From UBA9715 sp003452695 (GTDB lineage: Bacteria > Actinomycetota > Coriobacteriia > Coriobacteriales > Eggerthellaceae): a stretch of DNA of 15,476 nucleotides. The DNA lies in the NCBI GenBank assembly GCA_946625225.1, contig CAMOTA010000063.1, positions 1-15,476 of the forward strand, in the 5' to 3' direction. Both the position numbers and the translations under genes were made by a program. The notes beneath the pieces are model-generated. The model was not told the origin of the DNA. It did not search any database and saw only the letters and a list, made by a program, of their open reading frames with translations. Position 1 is the stretch's first letter. Each line of letters begins with the position of its first letter. Of the stretch, positions 1 to 6,979 are shown in pieces.

Positions 1-3
1 CCC

Positions 4-56
4 ATCCACCCGCAAGAGCGCCCTCGGGTCCGGCGAGGCGCGGGTTGCGGGTGGAT
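4..56. repeat. Long imperfect hairpin at the window edge
   Basis: A perfect 12-bp inverted repeat (4-15 with 45-56) encloses a second stem, 18-26 with 34-41, which has one bulged C. Together they could fold into one long GC-rich stem-loop. There is no T-tract on either side, so a classical rho-independent terminator is unlikely. It may be a structured intergenic repeat, or the 3' end of something outside the window. The inverted repeat is directly visible; its role is not. Confidence 0.6.
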
Positions 57-73
57 CGGGCCCGGCCGCGAAT

Positions 74-100
74 GAATACGGGTGCCTGGCACCGGTATTC
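74..100. repeat. Palindromic intergenic repeat, copy 1
   Basis: A 27-nt near-perfect palindrome: two 13-nt arms around a single central T, with one internal G-G mismatch (positions 7 and 21 of the unit). The core reads ggtgcctggcacc. A second copy begins 43 bp downstream (117-143), and the shared part also includes the three bases aat just before each unit. It resembles short extragenic palindromic repeats such as REP-type elements. No associated transposase is present in the window. Confidence 0.75.
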
Positions 101-116
101 AATCTACGCTTAGAAT

Positions 117-143
117 GAATACGGGCGCCTGGTGCCGGTATTC
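117..143. repeat. Palindromic intergenic repeat, copy 2
   Basis: Same 27-nt palindrome as at 74-100, differing at three bases (unit positions 10, 17 and 18). Positions 10 and 18 face each other in the stem: the pair is T-A in copy 1 and C-G here, a compensatory change. The pair 11/17 goes from G-C to G-T, which still pairs as a wobble in RNA. The stem is therefore kept although the sequence has drifted. Confidence 0.75.
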
Positions 144-198
144 CAGGTCCCAAGATGCTGATCGCGCAAACCTGGGCCTATGCATAGAAGGGGGATTC

Positions 199-225
199 AA
201 AATGCGGAAATGGGCTTTTCCCGCA
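199..225 (-). terminator. Rho-independent terminator after the XRE gene
   Basis: Read on the minus strand, an arm of tgcgg(g)aaa pairs with tttccgca around a 6-nt loop and is followed directly by TTTT. One G is bulged in the left arm. It lies about 36 bp past the stop codon of the minus-strand XRE gene, where its terminator would be expected. Confidence 0.6.
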
Positions 226-260
226 AAACCCGGCTTCGCCAGCAGCAATCGGCGTTTCCT

Positions 261-485
261 TTAAATTTCAGTGAAGAAGTAATGGATGTCGGTATCGAGG
301 GCATCGGCAATGTCGAACATCATCTCCATGCTCGGAGCGGACTTGCCGTTTTCGACACGGGATAGATGCGAATGGTTGGCATGGCCGAGCATCCGCGACA
401 AGGCAATCTGGGAAATGCCCGCTTCCTGCCTACGGCGCGCTATGGCCTGGCCAAGCCTTAGCAGTCTTTCGTCGTTCGCATCCAT
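261..485 (-). CDS. Small XRE/Cro-C1 family HTH transcriptional regulator
   Basis: This encodes a 74-residue protein that is almost entirely one helix-turn-helix domain (about residues 10-64). It shows the family pattern of a leading Arg-rich helix, ISQIALSRMLG, then HLSRVENGKSAPS, with a final helix ending in a DIADALD segment. Such proteins bind operators as dimers, and many repress their own promoter. I chose the ATG at 485 because the residues upstream of it, read from a GTG at 536, do not look like part of the domain and would run through the 518-535 palindrome. Neither start has a clear ribosome-binding site. There is no ligand or catalytic domain, so the regulated process cannot be read from the sequence. 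No toxin gene is adjacent, which argues against a simple antitoxin. Confidence 0.75.
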   Translation of the reverse strand: MDANDERLLRLGQAIARRRQEAGISQIALSRMLGHANHSHLSRVENGKSAPSMEMMFDIADALDTDIHYFFTEI

Positions 486-801
486 GCGGATAGCGTAACG
501 CCGGCGCAAATTGACACTGTGCCTTATTAGGCACACGTAATATTTTCATTTGTACATCTATTTACTCTGTTTTTATTTCAAAGGCCCAGAGAATTCGTCT
601 AGAGCAGGGGAAATGACATGCACGTTATTCTTCATGGGCTATCGCACCCTAAAGAGGCCATGCCGATACCCTTGGAATGCCAAACGCGATTACGCCCGCC
701 GCCTCGGCCACCAAGACGCGTCCCGGTGCTTCTGGACGCGAAAGCTTTTGTTCATCGTCTAGCAGGCTGCCAAAAAACGTTCCGCTTGCCGTGTTTTGCC
801 G
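486..801. other. Intergenic region between the XRE and surface-protein genes
   Basis: No convincing gene. The part next to the XRE gene (about 537-590) is AT-rich and probably carries its minus-strand promoter. The rest (about 590-800) has plus-strand open frames of 65-70 codons without recognisable similarity. One has a plausible Shine-Dalgarno (aggggaa) but an unconvincing composition. No clear terminator for the minus-strand surface-protein gene was found, although a T-run lies on that strand at about 771-776. Confidence 0.4.
518..535. promoter_or_regulatory. Operator-like palindrome upstream of the XRE gene
   Basis: A perfect inverted repeat of 7-bp arms (tgtgcct and aggcaca) around a 4-nt centre, tatt. 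On the minus strand the centre reads TAATAA and could be a -10 box, so a bound repressor would block it. The site lies 32 bp upstream of the chosen start codon of the XRE gene, which fits autoregulation. The palindrome is seen directly; its use as an operator is inferred. Confidence 0.45.
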
Positions 802-3800
802 CTAGGCGCGGTTGAGCACCACGGCCGAGCCTTGGTAGGCGGCGGCAAGTCGATGATAGTTATAGAACGCGCGGTTCAGATCGACCTGCGAGTCCTTGGA
901 AACCGCAAGCGCCATGTAGTCGACAGGGGAAACCGTGAACGTGTAGGTTCCGCCCTGCCCGTCGGACACCGAGATTTCCCTCTGCGCTCCCAGGTCCTTG
1001 GCGGCGATGCCCTCGACCACGACCTTCGCCTTCCCGTTCTCGACACGGCACTCGGCCGGCTGGCCACCGTCGATTGCAACGCTATAGGCCGTGCCATCGG
1101 CCGCTGTGGATACGAACCTTACCACCAGCTGGGTCTTGGCCGTGGTCACAAGCGACAGGGTGACGCCGGTGATGCCCTCGCAGCTGCCGGACTTGGTCGC
1201 GGCGTAGGGCGGCATGGCGATGCCCGTGTTGTCGAAGTAGCCTGTTTCCCCGGCCTCTTTGTTCACGAGGTTGGCCGTGTCGTAGCCGAAAGTCTTCTGC
1301 GCATTGGCTCCGTAGTCAAGCGTGGCCTTGCAGAGATCCACGAGCTGTTTGCCGTGCTCGCCTTCGCTCGCTTCGATGATCGCATCGCAGTAGCTTTTCA
1401 CGGAGTAGTAGCCGTCCTTGACCACCTTGCCACGGTGCTTCACTATCACATGCACCTTATCGCCCATTTCCTTGGCAGCGCAGCTTGCGATGACGAAGCA
1501 GTTGCTCTCGCGGGTCTTGGGCACCTCGGTCTTCCATTCTGCCGTCTGCTCTTCGCCTGGTCCGTAGGCCACCTCGAAGCTCAGCGGGTCGTCTACGATG
1601 TTCTTCACGTAGAAGTTGATGTCGATGCTGTCTGCGAGCGATAGCGAGTAGGTGAATTCGGCCCCTATGTCTTCGTAGATCGCCGTGGCGGTCGTGTCTC
1701 CTGTAATGTAGGGCGCCTCTTGCGGGCCGTACTGCTTACCGCCGATTTCCCATGCCGCAAATATCTTGCCCTCGGGCGGGGTGAAGGCGCTTTGCGGCAG
1801 CACGAAGGGCGTGCCGCTCGTGGCCGTCTGGGCCGGCATGGTGCCCGTGCCCTCGCCGGCCGCGAAGCGCACCGTGTGGGTGGGAATGGCGGGCGGCGTT
1901 ATGCTGCTGTCCTGCTTCTTCGCCACCACGGCCACGATGTGGGCACCGCCCACCGGCATGGGGAAGCTGTACTCGTCGCCGCCGTAGATGAAGTTCCCGC
2001 TGGCGTCCTTCGGACCCCACGACACGTTTTGCCTGAGGCTGAAGTCGCCCGTTATCTGGTGGTTGCTCGAAGGAATGGATTCGGGATTCAGGTAGAGCCC
2101 CACCAGCTCGTAGCCTGCCGGCAGCGGGCTTACCGTGGGCTCGCCCGCCTGAGCGTCGAACATCACGCCCACCTGCTTGCCTATCGTCGCGCTGTCGATT
2201 TGCGGCAAGTCGATATAGGTACCGCTGCCCTCGTCGTAGTCGTACGGGTTGAAAAACTGCGCATTGCTGCGCTCGTACACATACATGCGCCCGCCGTCAT
2301 ATCCGATTATCTCCCAGGTGAGCGGCTGCGGCACCGTCCGCGACACGAAGCTCGCCACAACTTTGGCATCTGAATTGGGCATGGTGAAGCTGTAGACAAA
2401 GCCGAACATCTCGTCAGTGAACACGTCGGTGTCGATTGGCTGCCCGGGCCCGGGAAGCGATATGCCCGGCGCGTTCATGGCGAGGCTCGCAAGCGCTTCG
2501 TTCGTCCCCGGCGAGATGAGCGCGTACAGCTTGTCGCCCGCCTCCGCACGCGTGACCTTGTTGTCGTCTGTGAACGATGTCAGGGACTTGTAGATGGTCA
2601 CGCTGCCCGTGCCGCCCGTCACCTGCGTGTTAATGGCATACCCGTAGGTCTCGAACGCGGCGGTTACGGTGACATCCTCGTCGGGCATGTAGAACTCGTA
2701 GGGGTTCGCGCTGCCGTCCACAGGATTGGTGCCGGTGGCCGCGCCCGTATAGGTGAGGCTCGTGAGCTTCTTGTCGGCATCTGGGTAGGCGTACACGCGC
2801 ACCGACGCGCCGCTGCGGTACGGCGCCACGTTCATGCCGTTCCAGCGCGCGTCCACGGTGCCGCCCTCGCCGCCAGCCACCTGCGTGGTTATGTAGCGCC
2901 ACGGGCCGGTGTAGGAGGTGCCGTCCACCGTCACCTTGCCGAACCAGCCGCGCTCGGGGTTGGTGTTCGGCACAACGTCGATTTTCGCGTTGTTCTGGAT
3001 GACGAGCTCGCCAACATCGAGGCGCGATTTGGAGTTGCCGGGGGAACCATCTCCCAAGATGAGATCCCGGGCGGTGACGAGCTTTGCGATCTGACCCTTA
3101 GAAATCGTCATGCGCGACCCTCCGTTATCGATGGCCATGGTTCCCTCAACGTTAGCCGATGCGAACTCGATGTCACCCGACACGTTAAGGTCGAAACACC
3201 GCACACCGCTAAGCACTTTGCCCTTGCCGGAGCAGTTAAACGACGGGAGGCCACTACCGTTGTCGTCGACGTCCAGCGTACCCACATCCGCACTTGCGTA
3301 GCTGCTGTCAAATACGATGCTGGTCGTACTGGCGGCAGGTACCCGCACCTTGCTGACGTGGGTGTTCACGACGAGCGTCGTTTCGGACTCCATCATCACG
3401 GCCCCTTGAAAACCTTCTGCGCTCGGCTTGAAAGCCGGGTCTACGTGATAGTAGTCGTAGATGCGGTACGCCGCCGCTGTCTCGAGCACTATCTTGTGCG
3501 ATTCCTCGTCAAACCGCACCGACCCGCCAGCACTGCACGCGACGCCGAACGTCCCTTCGCGGAAGGTGAAATGCGGGTCGCTCCGGGAGGGCTGGGGCGC
3601 CTCGGCGCCGCTTACCGGAGATGCGCCGCCCACGTCGTCTGCAGCGCCGAGCGCCCCCGCGCCCAGCATGGTGCGCGAGCCGCCCTGCGCAACCTGTGGC
3701 TCCTGTCCGTCGTCGGCCAATGCCACATTCGCGCCCGCGCCCGCACCTGCGAAAAGCATCGCCAGCGCCAGGATGCAGCCGAGCAGGATGCCGAACAGGC

Positions 3801-3852
3801 TGCGGCGAGCGTTGCCCTGTGCTTTCTGGATGGTGCTTCTCGTCGTCTTCAT
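802..3852 (-). CDS. Large secreted modular surface protein with InlB B-type repeat
   Basis: A 1016-residue exported protein. The ATG at 3852 has a strong ribosome-binding site (aggag, 8 nt upstream). Residues 1-46 form a signal peptide: basic N-terminus, hydrophobic stretch at about 19-37, cleavage after an ALA motif. Residues 150-300 are Asn/Asp/Gly-rich and could be beta-solenoid. Three divergent modules follow (about 319-400, 405-502 and 510-645), each ending in a pattern like (Y/F)xF(Y/T/P)MPxxxxxVxAxx. Residues 659-728 are a Listeria-Bacteroides (InlB B) repeat containing GTGTMPAQTATSGT and FAAWEIGG. The C-terminal region (about 733-1010) resembles an uncharacterised domain of clostridial and coriobacterial secreted proteins, with INFYVKN, YYSVKSYCDAII and LCKATLDYGANAQKTFGY. 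There is no LPxTG sorting signal and no C-terminal membrane anchor, so it is probably released or held non-covalently. A role in adhesion is plausible but not shown. The gene ends in TAG. Confidence 0.85.
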   Translation of the reverse strand: MKTTRSTIQKAQGNARRSLFGILLGCILALAMLFAGAGAGANVALADDGQEPQVAQGGSRTMLGAGALGAADDVGGASPVSGAEAPQPSRSDPHFTFREGTFGVACSAGGSVRFDEESHKIVLETAAAYRIYDYYHVDPAFKPSAEGFQGAVMMESETTLVVNTHVSKVRVPAASTTSIVFDSSYASADVGTLDVDDNGSGLPSFNCSGKGKVLSGVRCFDLNVSGDIEFASANVEGTMAIDNGGSRMTISKGQIAKLVTARDLILGDGSPGNSKSRLDVGELVIQNNAKIDVVPNTNPERGWFGKVTVDGTSYTGPWRYITTQVAGGEGGTVDARWNGMNVAPYRSGASVRVYAYPDADKKLTSLTYTGAATGTNPVDGSANPYEFYMPDEDVTVTAAFETYGYAINTQVTGGTGSVTIYKSLTSFTDDNKVTRAEAGDKLYALISPGTNEALASLAMNAPGISLPGPGQPIDTDVFTDEMFGFVYSFTMPNSDAKVVASFVSRTVPQPLTWEIIGYDGGRMYVYERSNAQFFNPYDYDEGSGTYIDLPQIDSATIGKQVGVMFDAQAGEPTVSPLPAGYELVGLYLNPESIPSSNHQITGDFSLRQNVSWGPKDASGNFIYGGDEYSFPMPVGGAHIVAVVAKKQDSSITPPAIPTHTVRFAAGEGTGTMPAQTATSGTPFVLPQSAFTPPEGKIFAAWEIGGKQYGPQEAPYITGDTTATAIYEDIGAEFTYSLSLADSIDINFYVKNIVDDPLSFEVAYGPGEEQTAEWKTEVPKTRESNCFVIASCAAKEMGDKVHVIVKHRGKVVKDGYYSVKSYCDAIIEASEGEHGKQLVDLCKATLDYGANAQKTFGYDTANLVNKEAGETGYFDNTGIAMPPYAATKSGSCEGITGVTLSLVTTAKTQLVVRFVSTAADGTAYSVAIDGGQPAECRVENGKAKVVVEGIAAKDLGAQREISVSDGQGGTYTFTVSPVDYMALAVSKDSQVDLNRAFYNYHRLAAAYQGSAVVLNRA

Positions 3853-3920
3853 CTTCTTCTCCTGCCTCTTCGCGTTACATCCCCTGCTTGAAAAGATGCG
3901 TGTCGGTAGCTTTTCCAGTG

Positions 3921-4004
3921 GGACGGTTACCCCGGGGAGGCATCCCCGGTGAACCAGACACTGACCAGGTAAGTGTCTGGTCGCCTACCCCCGGGTAACC
4001 GTCC
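3921..4004. repeat. Cloverleaf-like nested palindromic element
   Basis: Three nested stems are visible. An outer perfect 12-bp inverted repeat (3921-3932 with 3993-4004) encloses two separate hairpins. The first has 7-bp arms around a ggca loop (3932-3949). The second has 10-bp arms (3953-3962 with 3972-3981) around a 9-nt loop. The element begins 68 bp upstream of the surface-protein start and ends 11 bp from the stop codon of the cysteine-rich gene. It would be transcribed as the 3' trailer of that gene or the 5' leader of the surface protein. The type is unknown to me. It could be a REP-like mobile repeat or a structured RNA; it lacks a T-tract and so is not a simple terminator. Confidence 0.7.
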
Positions 4005-4015
4005 TGCTTCCCGGC

Positions 4016-4468
4016 TCATTCCCCGCGCGGCGGTGCGTCCTGCGGCGAGACCCGAGCGGGTTGTGCTTCCGCCTCGTCGGCACCGTCTTCGTCCTCGGGT
4101 TTCTTGCGGCGGCACCTGCAGCTGCATATCCCGAAGTCGGGGAAATCGTCGGGGTAGTACCTGCAGGTCATGCAGGCCCCGTCGTCCAAAAAGCCCTCGG
4201 CGCCCCGGTAGAATTCGCAGCCCTCGTTCACGGCGCAGGCGATGCGCCAGCCGGCCTCGTCGTAGAGCTCTTCTTCTACCAGATTGGGGAACAGCGGAAT
4301 CAGATCCGCCACGCGCGTGCTCTCGCCAGCGTAGCCGTAGCGAACGACCAATTCGTGCCCGCCCACGTTGCACACGGCATACAGGTCGCCCGGCGCGCGT
4401 CCGGCAAGCGCCGCCGGCATTGCCTGGGGCTCGAGCACATTCGCCTGTATGTTCGCGTACTTTGTCAA
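4016..4468 (-). CDS. Small cysteine-rich protein of unknown function
   Basis: I do not recognise this 150-residue protein. It has eight cysteines at about 33, 78, 84, 99, 102, 115, 117 and 119. The last seven form a compact cluster (CxxxxxC, CxxC, CxCxC) that could bind zinc or an iron-sulfur cluster. It is followed by a basic RRKK stretch and a charged, Pro-rich tail from about 121 that is probably disordered. There is no signal peptide or membrane segment. I chose the TTG at 4468 because a strong ribosome-binding site (ggagaaggg) lies 6 nt before it. A GTG at 4495 in the same frame would add nine residues but has no such site. The gene is divergent from the Fic gene and stands alone between two palindromic elements. 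Confidence 0.6.
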   Translation of the reverse strand: MTKYANIQANVLEPQAMPAALAGRAPGDLYAVCNVGGHELVVRYGYAGESTRVADLIPLFPNLVEEELYDEAGWRIACAVNEGCEFYRGAEGFLDDGACMTCRYYPDDFPDFGICSCRCRRKKPEDEDGADEAEAQPARVSPQDAPPRGE

Positions 4469-4551
4469 AAGACACCCTTCTCCGATGATGGCCACAGCAT
4501 ACCGAACACCCCGCCCGCTGTGACCTATCCCAAGGGGTAGTCTTTGAGGCG

Positions 4552-4610
4552 GACAACGGGGACGGAGGGTGTTGTCTTACCCGAAGCGGACACCCTCCGT
4601 CCCCGTTGTC
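4552..4610. repeat. 20-bp perfect inverted repeat between divergent genes
   Basis: Positions 4552-4571 and 4591-4610 are exact reverse complements (20 of 20), separated by a 19-nt loop. It lies between the start of the cysteine-rich gene and the promoter of the Fic gene, where a terminator has no obvious job. It ends only 4 bp before the -35 box of the Fic promoter. Its arms are built from g/c runs such as cggggacggagggtg, unlike the coding sequence on either side, as for an inserted REP-type repeat. The perfect match suggests recent arrival or maintained structure. Confidence 0.8.
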
Positions 4611-4614
4611 TTAG

Positions 4615-4643
4615 TTGATTGCGACCATGCCGTTTGATATTAT
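4615..4643 (+). promoter_or_regulatory. Sigma-70-type promoter of the Fic gene
   Basis: A -35 box TTGATT (4615-4620) is followed by a 17-bp spacer and a -10 box TATTAT (4638-4643), each close to consensus. The predicted transcript starts near 4650, giving a leader of about 35 nt before the ATG at 4685. This rules out the in-frame TTG at 4619 as the translation start, because it would lie inside the promoter. Confidence 0.65.
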
Positions 4644-4685
4644 TATTCCGCAAATACGCAAAAAGTCATGCCAAGAGGAATAATA
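4641..4685. promoter_or_regulatory. Operator-like inverted repeat at the Fic promoter and start codon
   Basis: Two 9-bp half-sites (tattattcc at 4641-4649, ggaataata at 4677-4685) are exact reverse complements 27 bp apart. The first overlaps the end of the -10 box and the probable transcription start. The second covers the ribosome-binding site and the first base of the ATG. This layout suits repression by the HTH domain of the Fic protein itself. If transcription starts slightly upstream, the same pairing would hide the start site in the mRNA. Confidence 0.4.
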
Positions 4686-5581
4686 TGGATCTATCGGTTG
4701 CCGAAGTTGCGCGAAAATGGGGGCTCTCGGAAAGGCGCGTGCGGTATCTGTGCGCGCAAGGCCGCATCCCCGGGGCGCGCCTTGGCGGACGGGCTTGGCT
4801 GATTCCGGCAGAGGCGGTCAAGCCGTTCGATGCGCGGCGCTCCGACCATCCCGATCCCGTCGACCAAGTGCACAAGAAGAAATTGCGTCTTGACACGCTG
4901 AGGCCTTTCACGGAGGGGGAGCTGGAGCGTCTCATGAGCGAGTTCGTGGTGGAGTTCACCTATAACTCCAACGCCATCGAGGGCAACACGCTGACGCTGC
5001 GCGAGACCGAGCTCGTGCTCCAGGGCATCACCGTGGACAAGCGCCCGCTCAAGGACCATTTGGAGGCGGTGGGCAACCGCGACGCCTTCGAATACGTATG
5101 CGATCTGGTATCCGCAAAAGAGCCGCTCACGCAACGCGTTGTGCGCGAGATACACCAACTCGTCCTTGCTGACAAACCGCGCGACCGAGGTGTCTACCGC
5201 AGCATCCCGGTGCGGATTGCCGGGGCGCTCCATACGCCCGTCGAGCCTGCGCTCATCGAGACGAGCATGGGCGAGCTTTTGGAGTGGTACGCATCCGACG
5301 ATTCCGAGATCGTCTCCAAGCTCGCGCGCTTCCATGTGTTGTTCGAGGCGATTCACCCATTCATAGACGGCAACGGGCGATGCGGCCGCTTGCTCGTAAA
5401 CCTCGAGCTCATGAAAGCCGGTTACCCTCCGATCGATATCAAGTATGCCGACCGCGCCGCATATCTCGCCGCGTTCGACGGCTACCATTCGGGTGACGAT
5501 CCGCGCGCGATGGAGCTTCTCTTTGCACGGTATCTCGACGAGCGCCTTACGCGCTACCTCGAATTGCTCGGCGAATCTTAA
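4685..5581 (+). CDS. Fic family protein with N-terminal helix-turn-helix (probable AMP-transferase)
   Basis: A 298-residue protein. Residues 3-45 are an excisionase/MerR-like winged HTH (VAEVARKWGLSERRVRYL, then GRIPGARLGGRAWLIP). The Fic core carries the full catalytic motif HPFIDGNGRCGR at 224-235. His224 is the expected general base, and the GNGR loop binds the nucleotide phosphates. The inhibitory-helix motif SNAIEG (95-100) is also present, with Glu99 as the residue that in class II Fic proteins blocks ATP until it is released. The family transfers AMP, or less often another nucleotide group, to a Ser/Thr/Tyr hydroxyl of a target protein. The target here is unknown. The ATG at 4685 has the ribosome-binding site agagga 5 nt upstream. 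It is a single gene with its own promoter; no Fic-type antitoxin gene is adjacent, since the inhibitory helix is built in. Confidence 0.9.
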   Translation: MDLSVAEVARKWGLSERRVRYLCAQGRIPGARLGGRAWLIPAEAVKPFDARRSDHPDPVDQVHKKKLRLDTLRPFTEGELERLMSEFVVEFTYNSNAIEGNTLTLRETELVLQGITVDKRPLKDHLEAVGNRDAFEYVCDLVSAKEPLTQRVVREIHQLVLADKPRDRGVYRSIPVRIAGALHTPVEPALIETSMGELLEWYASDDSEIVSKLARFHVLFEAIHPFIDGNGRCGRLLVNLELMKAGYPPIDIKYADRAAYLAAFDGYHSGDDPRAMELLFARYLDERLTRYLELLGES

Positions 5582-5683
5582 TCGGCCTGCTCCTGTAATA
5601 CCAACAAAGCCCTTTAAGCGGGTTTTGGCATGTCCGTGCTCCCCGGCGATGAGGCGCCGCGCGCGACCGCAGCCGCAAATGCG

Positions 5684-6979
5684 CTACGCGAGCCAGGCGG
5701 CGCTTATCTCGTAGCGTTCGAGGGCCGCTTGGATTTCGGCGATGTTGGCCGTCGCGTGGATGCCCAGCTTGCACACCGCGTTCTTCTTGTGGAACTTCAC
5801 GGTGACGGGTTCTATGAACAGCTCCTCGGCCACCTCGGTGCCCTTCTTGCCCTGTGCGAGCAGCTGCATGACGGCGAGCTCCTGGCTCGTGAGCTTCTGA
5901 TGCCCGCGCAGTTCCTTTTCTTCTTCGTGCGAAGCCTGCACGCGGTCGATGAAGCCTTCCGCCAGCTCCTTGCAGCGCAGACCGCCGCGCGCATCCAGGT
6001 TTTCGGCCATGCGCACGAGCCGTCCTTCGAAGGCCGAGTCGAATTGCGAGACAATCTGCCAGAACCCGTCGGGTTGCACCAAGTGCAGGGCGCGTTGCAG
6101 GTAGGCGTCAGCCTCGTCGGGAAATCCGAGCGCTTCGCAGTTCAGCGCACGGTACAGCGCGAAATAGGCGTCGCCGATAAGGTAGCCGCGCACGCCCAGG
6201 ACCTGCTCGGCCGCATCCACGATGTTCAGGCTTTCCAGGTAGTTGCCGCGGTAATTCGCATATTGAGCCGCTGCAGTAACGGCGGCGTAGAGGTTTTCCG
6301 GGTACACCCCACCTTCGTTGAACAGCAGGCTGTTCCCCGCGCGCGCCACGCCGAAGTCCGCTGCCCGTACCCAAAGGGGCACATCCGACATTACCCCGAG
6401 GGACATCTCGTGCATGGCCAGGTTTATGGAGGCGGCTTGCGCTATGCGCAGCTCGCTTGCCGCAAGCTCCTTCATGAACGTTGCCGCCTCGTCGATGCGG
6501 TAACGCGGCATGCCGTATCGCGCCAGGTTGCAGATAAGGTACGCCGCGCCCAGCTTCTGGGCGGGAGCGGCTGGCTGGGCGGGTTCGGTTTGCTGGGCGG
6601 CCGCTGCTTGCCCGAGCGGCGGATCCGGACTGGCAGCTGCGGCAAGCGCGTCACCCATCGCCGCCCGCACCTCGCTTTCCGAAATCCGCTCGAACAGGTC
6701 GAGCGCCCTGTCTTGCGCTTCCTGGAAACGGCCGCGGTAAAAGTCGAGCCAGGCCGCGTACAGCACTCGGGCACGGCTTGCGGCCGCAGGGTCGCCGCCT
6801 GGCCTCGTGGCAGAAAGCAACTCCAGGGTCTCGTCCGCCGACCCGGCAATCATATGCGTCTCCGACAAGGGGTTCTCGCCGAGGAAAGCCGTTGCGGGAA
6901 GCGTGGCGAAGCGCGATGGGACATCGCGTTCGCACGCGGGGAAAAGAATGTCTCTGCGCATTTTAACGAGCTTCGCCAT
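5684..6979 (-). CDS. LuxR-family transcriptional regulator with helical sensor domain
   Basis: A 431-residue soluble protein. Residues 363-431 form a LuxR/GerE HTH: LTSQELAVMQLLAQGKKGTEVAEELFIEPVTVKFHKKN matches the family scaffold, including the TVKFH recognition helix. The remaining ~360 residues are alpha-helical, Ala/Tyr/Leu-rich and TPR-like, with an Ala/Pro/Gln-rich linker at about 112-143. No receiver domain, acyl-homoserine-lactone domain or Walker motif is seen, so the signal is unknown. The ATG at 6979 overlaps the end of the upstream membrane-protein gene by 17 bp. An ATG at 6961, one base past that gene's stop, is an alternative. Neither has a good Shine-Dalgarno, which suggests translational coupling. 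Stop is TAG. Confidence 0.8.
   Translation of the reverse strand: MAKLVKMRRDILFPACERDVPSRFATLPATAFLGENPLSETHMIAGSADETLELLSATRPGGDPAAASRARVLYAAWLDFYRGRFQEAQDRALDLFERISESEVRAAMGDALAAAASPDPPLGQAAAAQQTEPAQPAAPAQKLGAAYLICNLARYGMPRYRIDEAATFMKELAASELRIAQAASINLAMHEMSLGVMSDVPLWVRAADFGVARAGNSLLFNEGGVYPENLYAAVTAAAQYANYRGNYLESLNIVDAAEQVLGVRGYLIGDAYFALYRALNCEALGFPDEADAYLQRALHLVQPDGFWQIVSQFDSAFEGRLVRMAENLDARGGLRCKELAEGFIDRVQASHEEEKELRGHQKLTSQELAVMQLLAQGKKGTEVAEELFIEPVTVKFHKKNAVCKLGIHATANIAEIQAALERYEISAAWLA

Noticed and set aside
612..762. Small plus-strand ORF with a plausible Shine-Dalgarno
   Set aside because: The product has no recognisable domain and an odd composition (many Arg, Cys, Trp), so it is probably non-coding.
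796..1644. Long plus-strand open frame of 282 codons
   Set aside because: It lies antisense inside the surface-protein gene, whose signal peptide, domains and ribosome-binding site are clear. The frame is a by-product of GC-rich codon use.
4619..4684. N-terminal extension of the Fic protein from a TTG
   Set aside because: The TTG lies inside the predicted promoter, upstream of the -10 box, while the ATG at 4685 has a ribosome-binding site and starts the HTH domain.
5606..5627. Possible bidirectional terminator between the Fic and LuxR genes
   Set aside because: The stem is only about three G-C pairs plus A-T pairs with a bulge. Placement is right but the structure is too weak to call.
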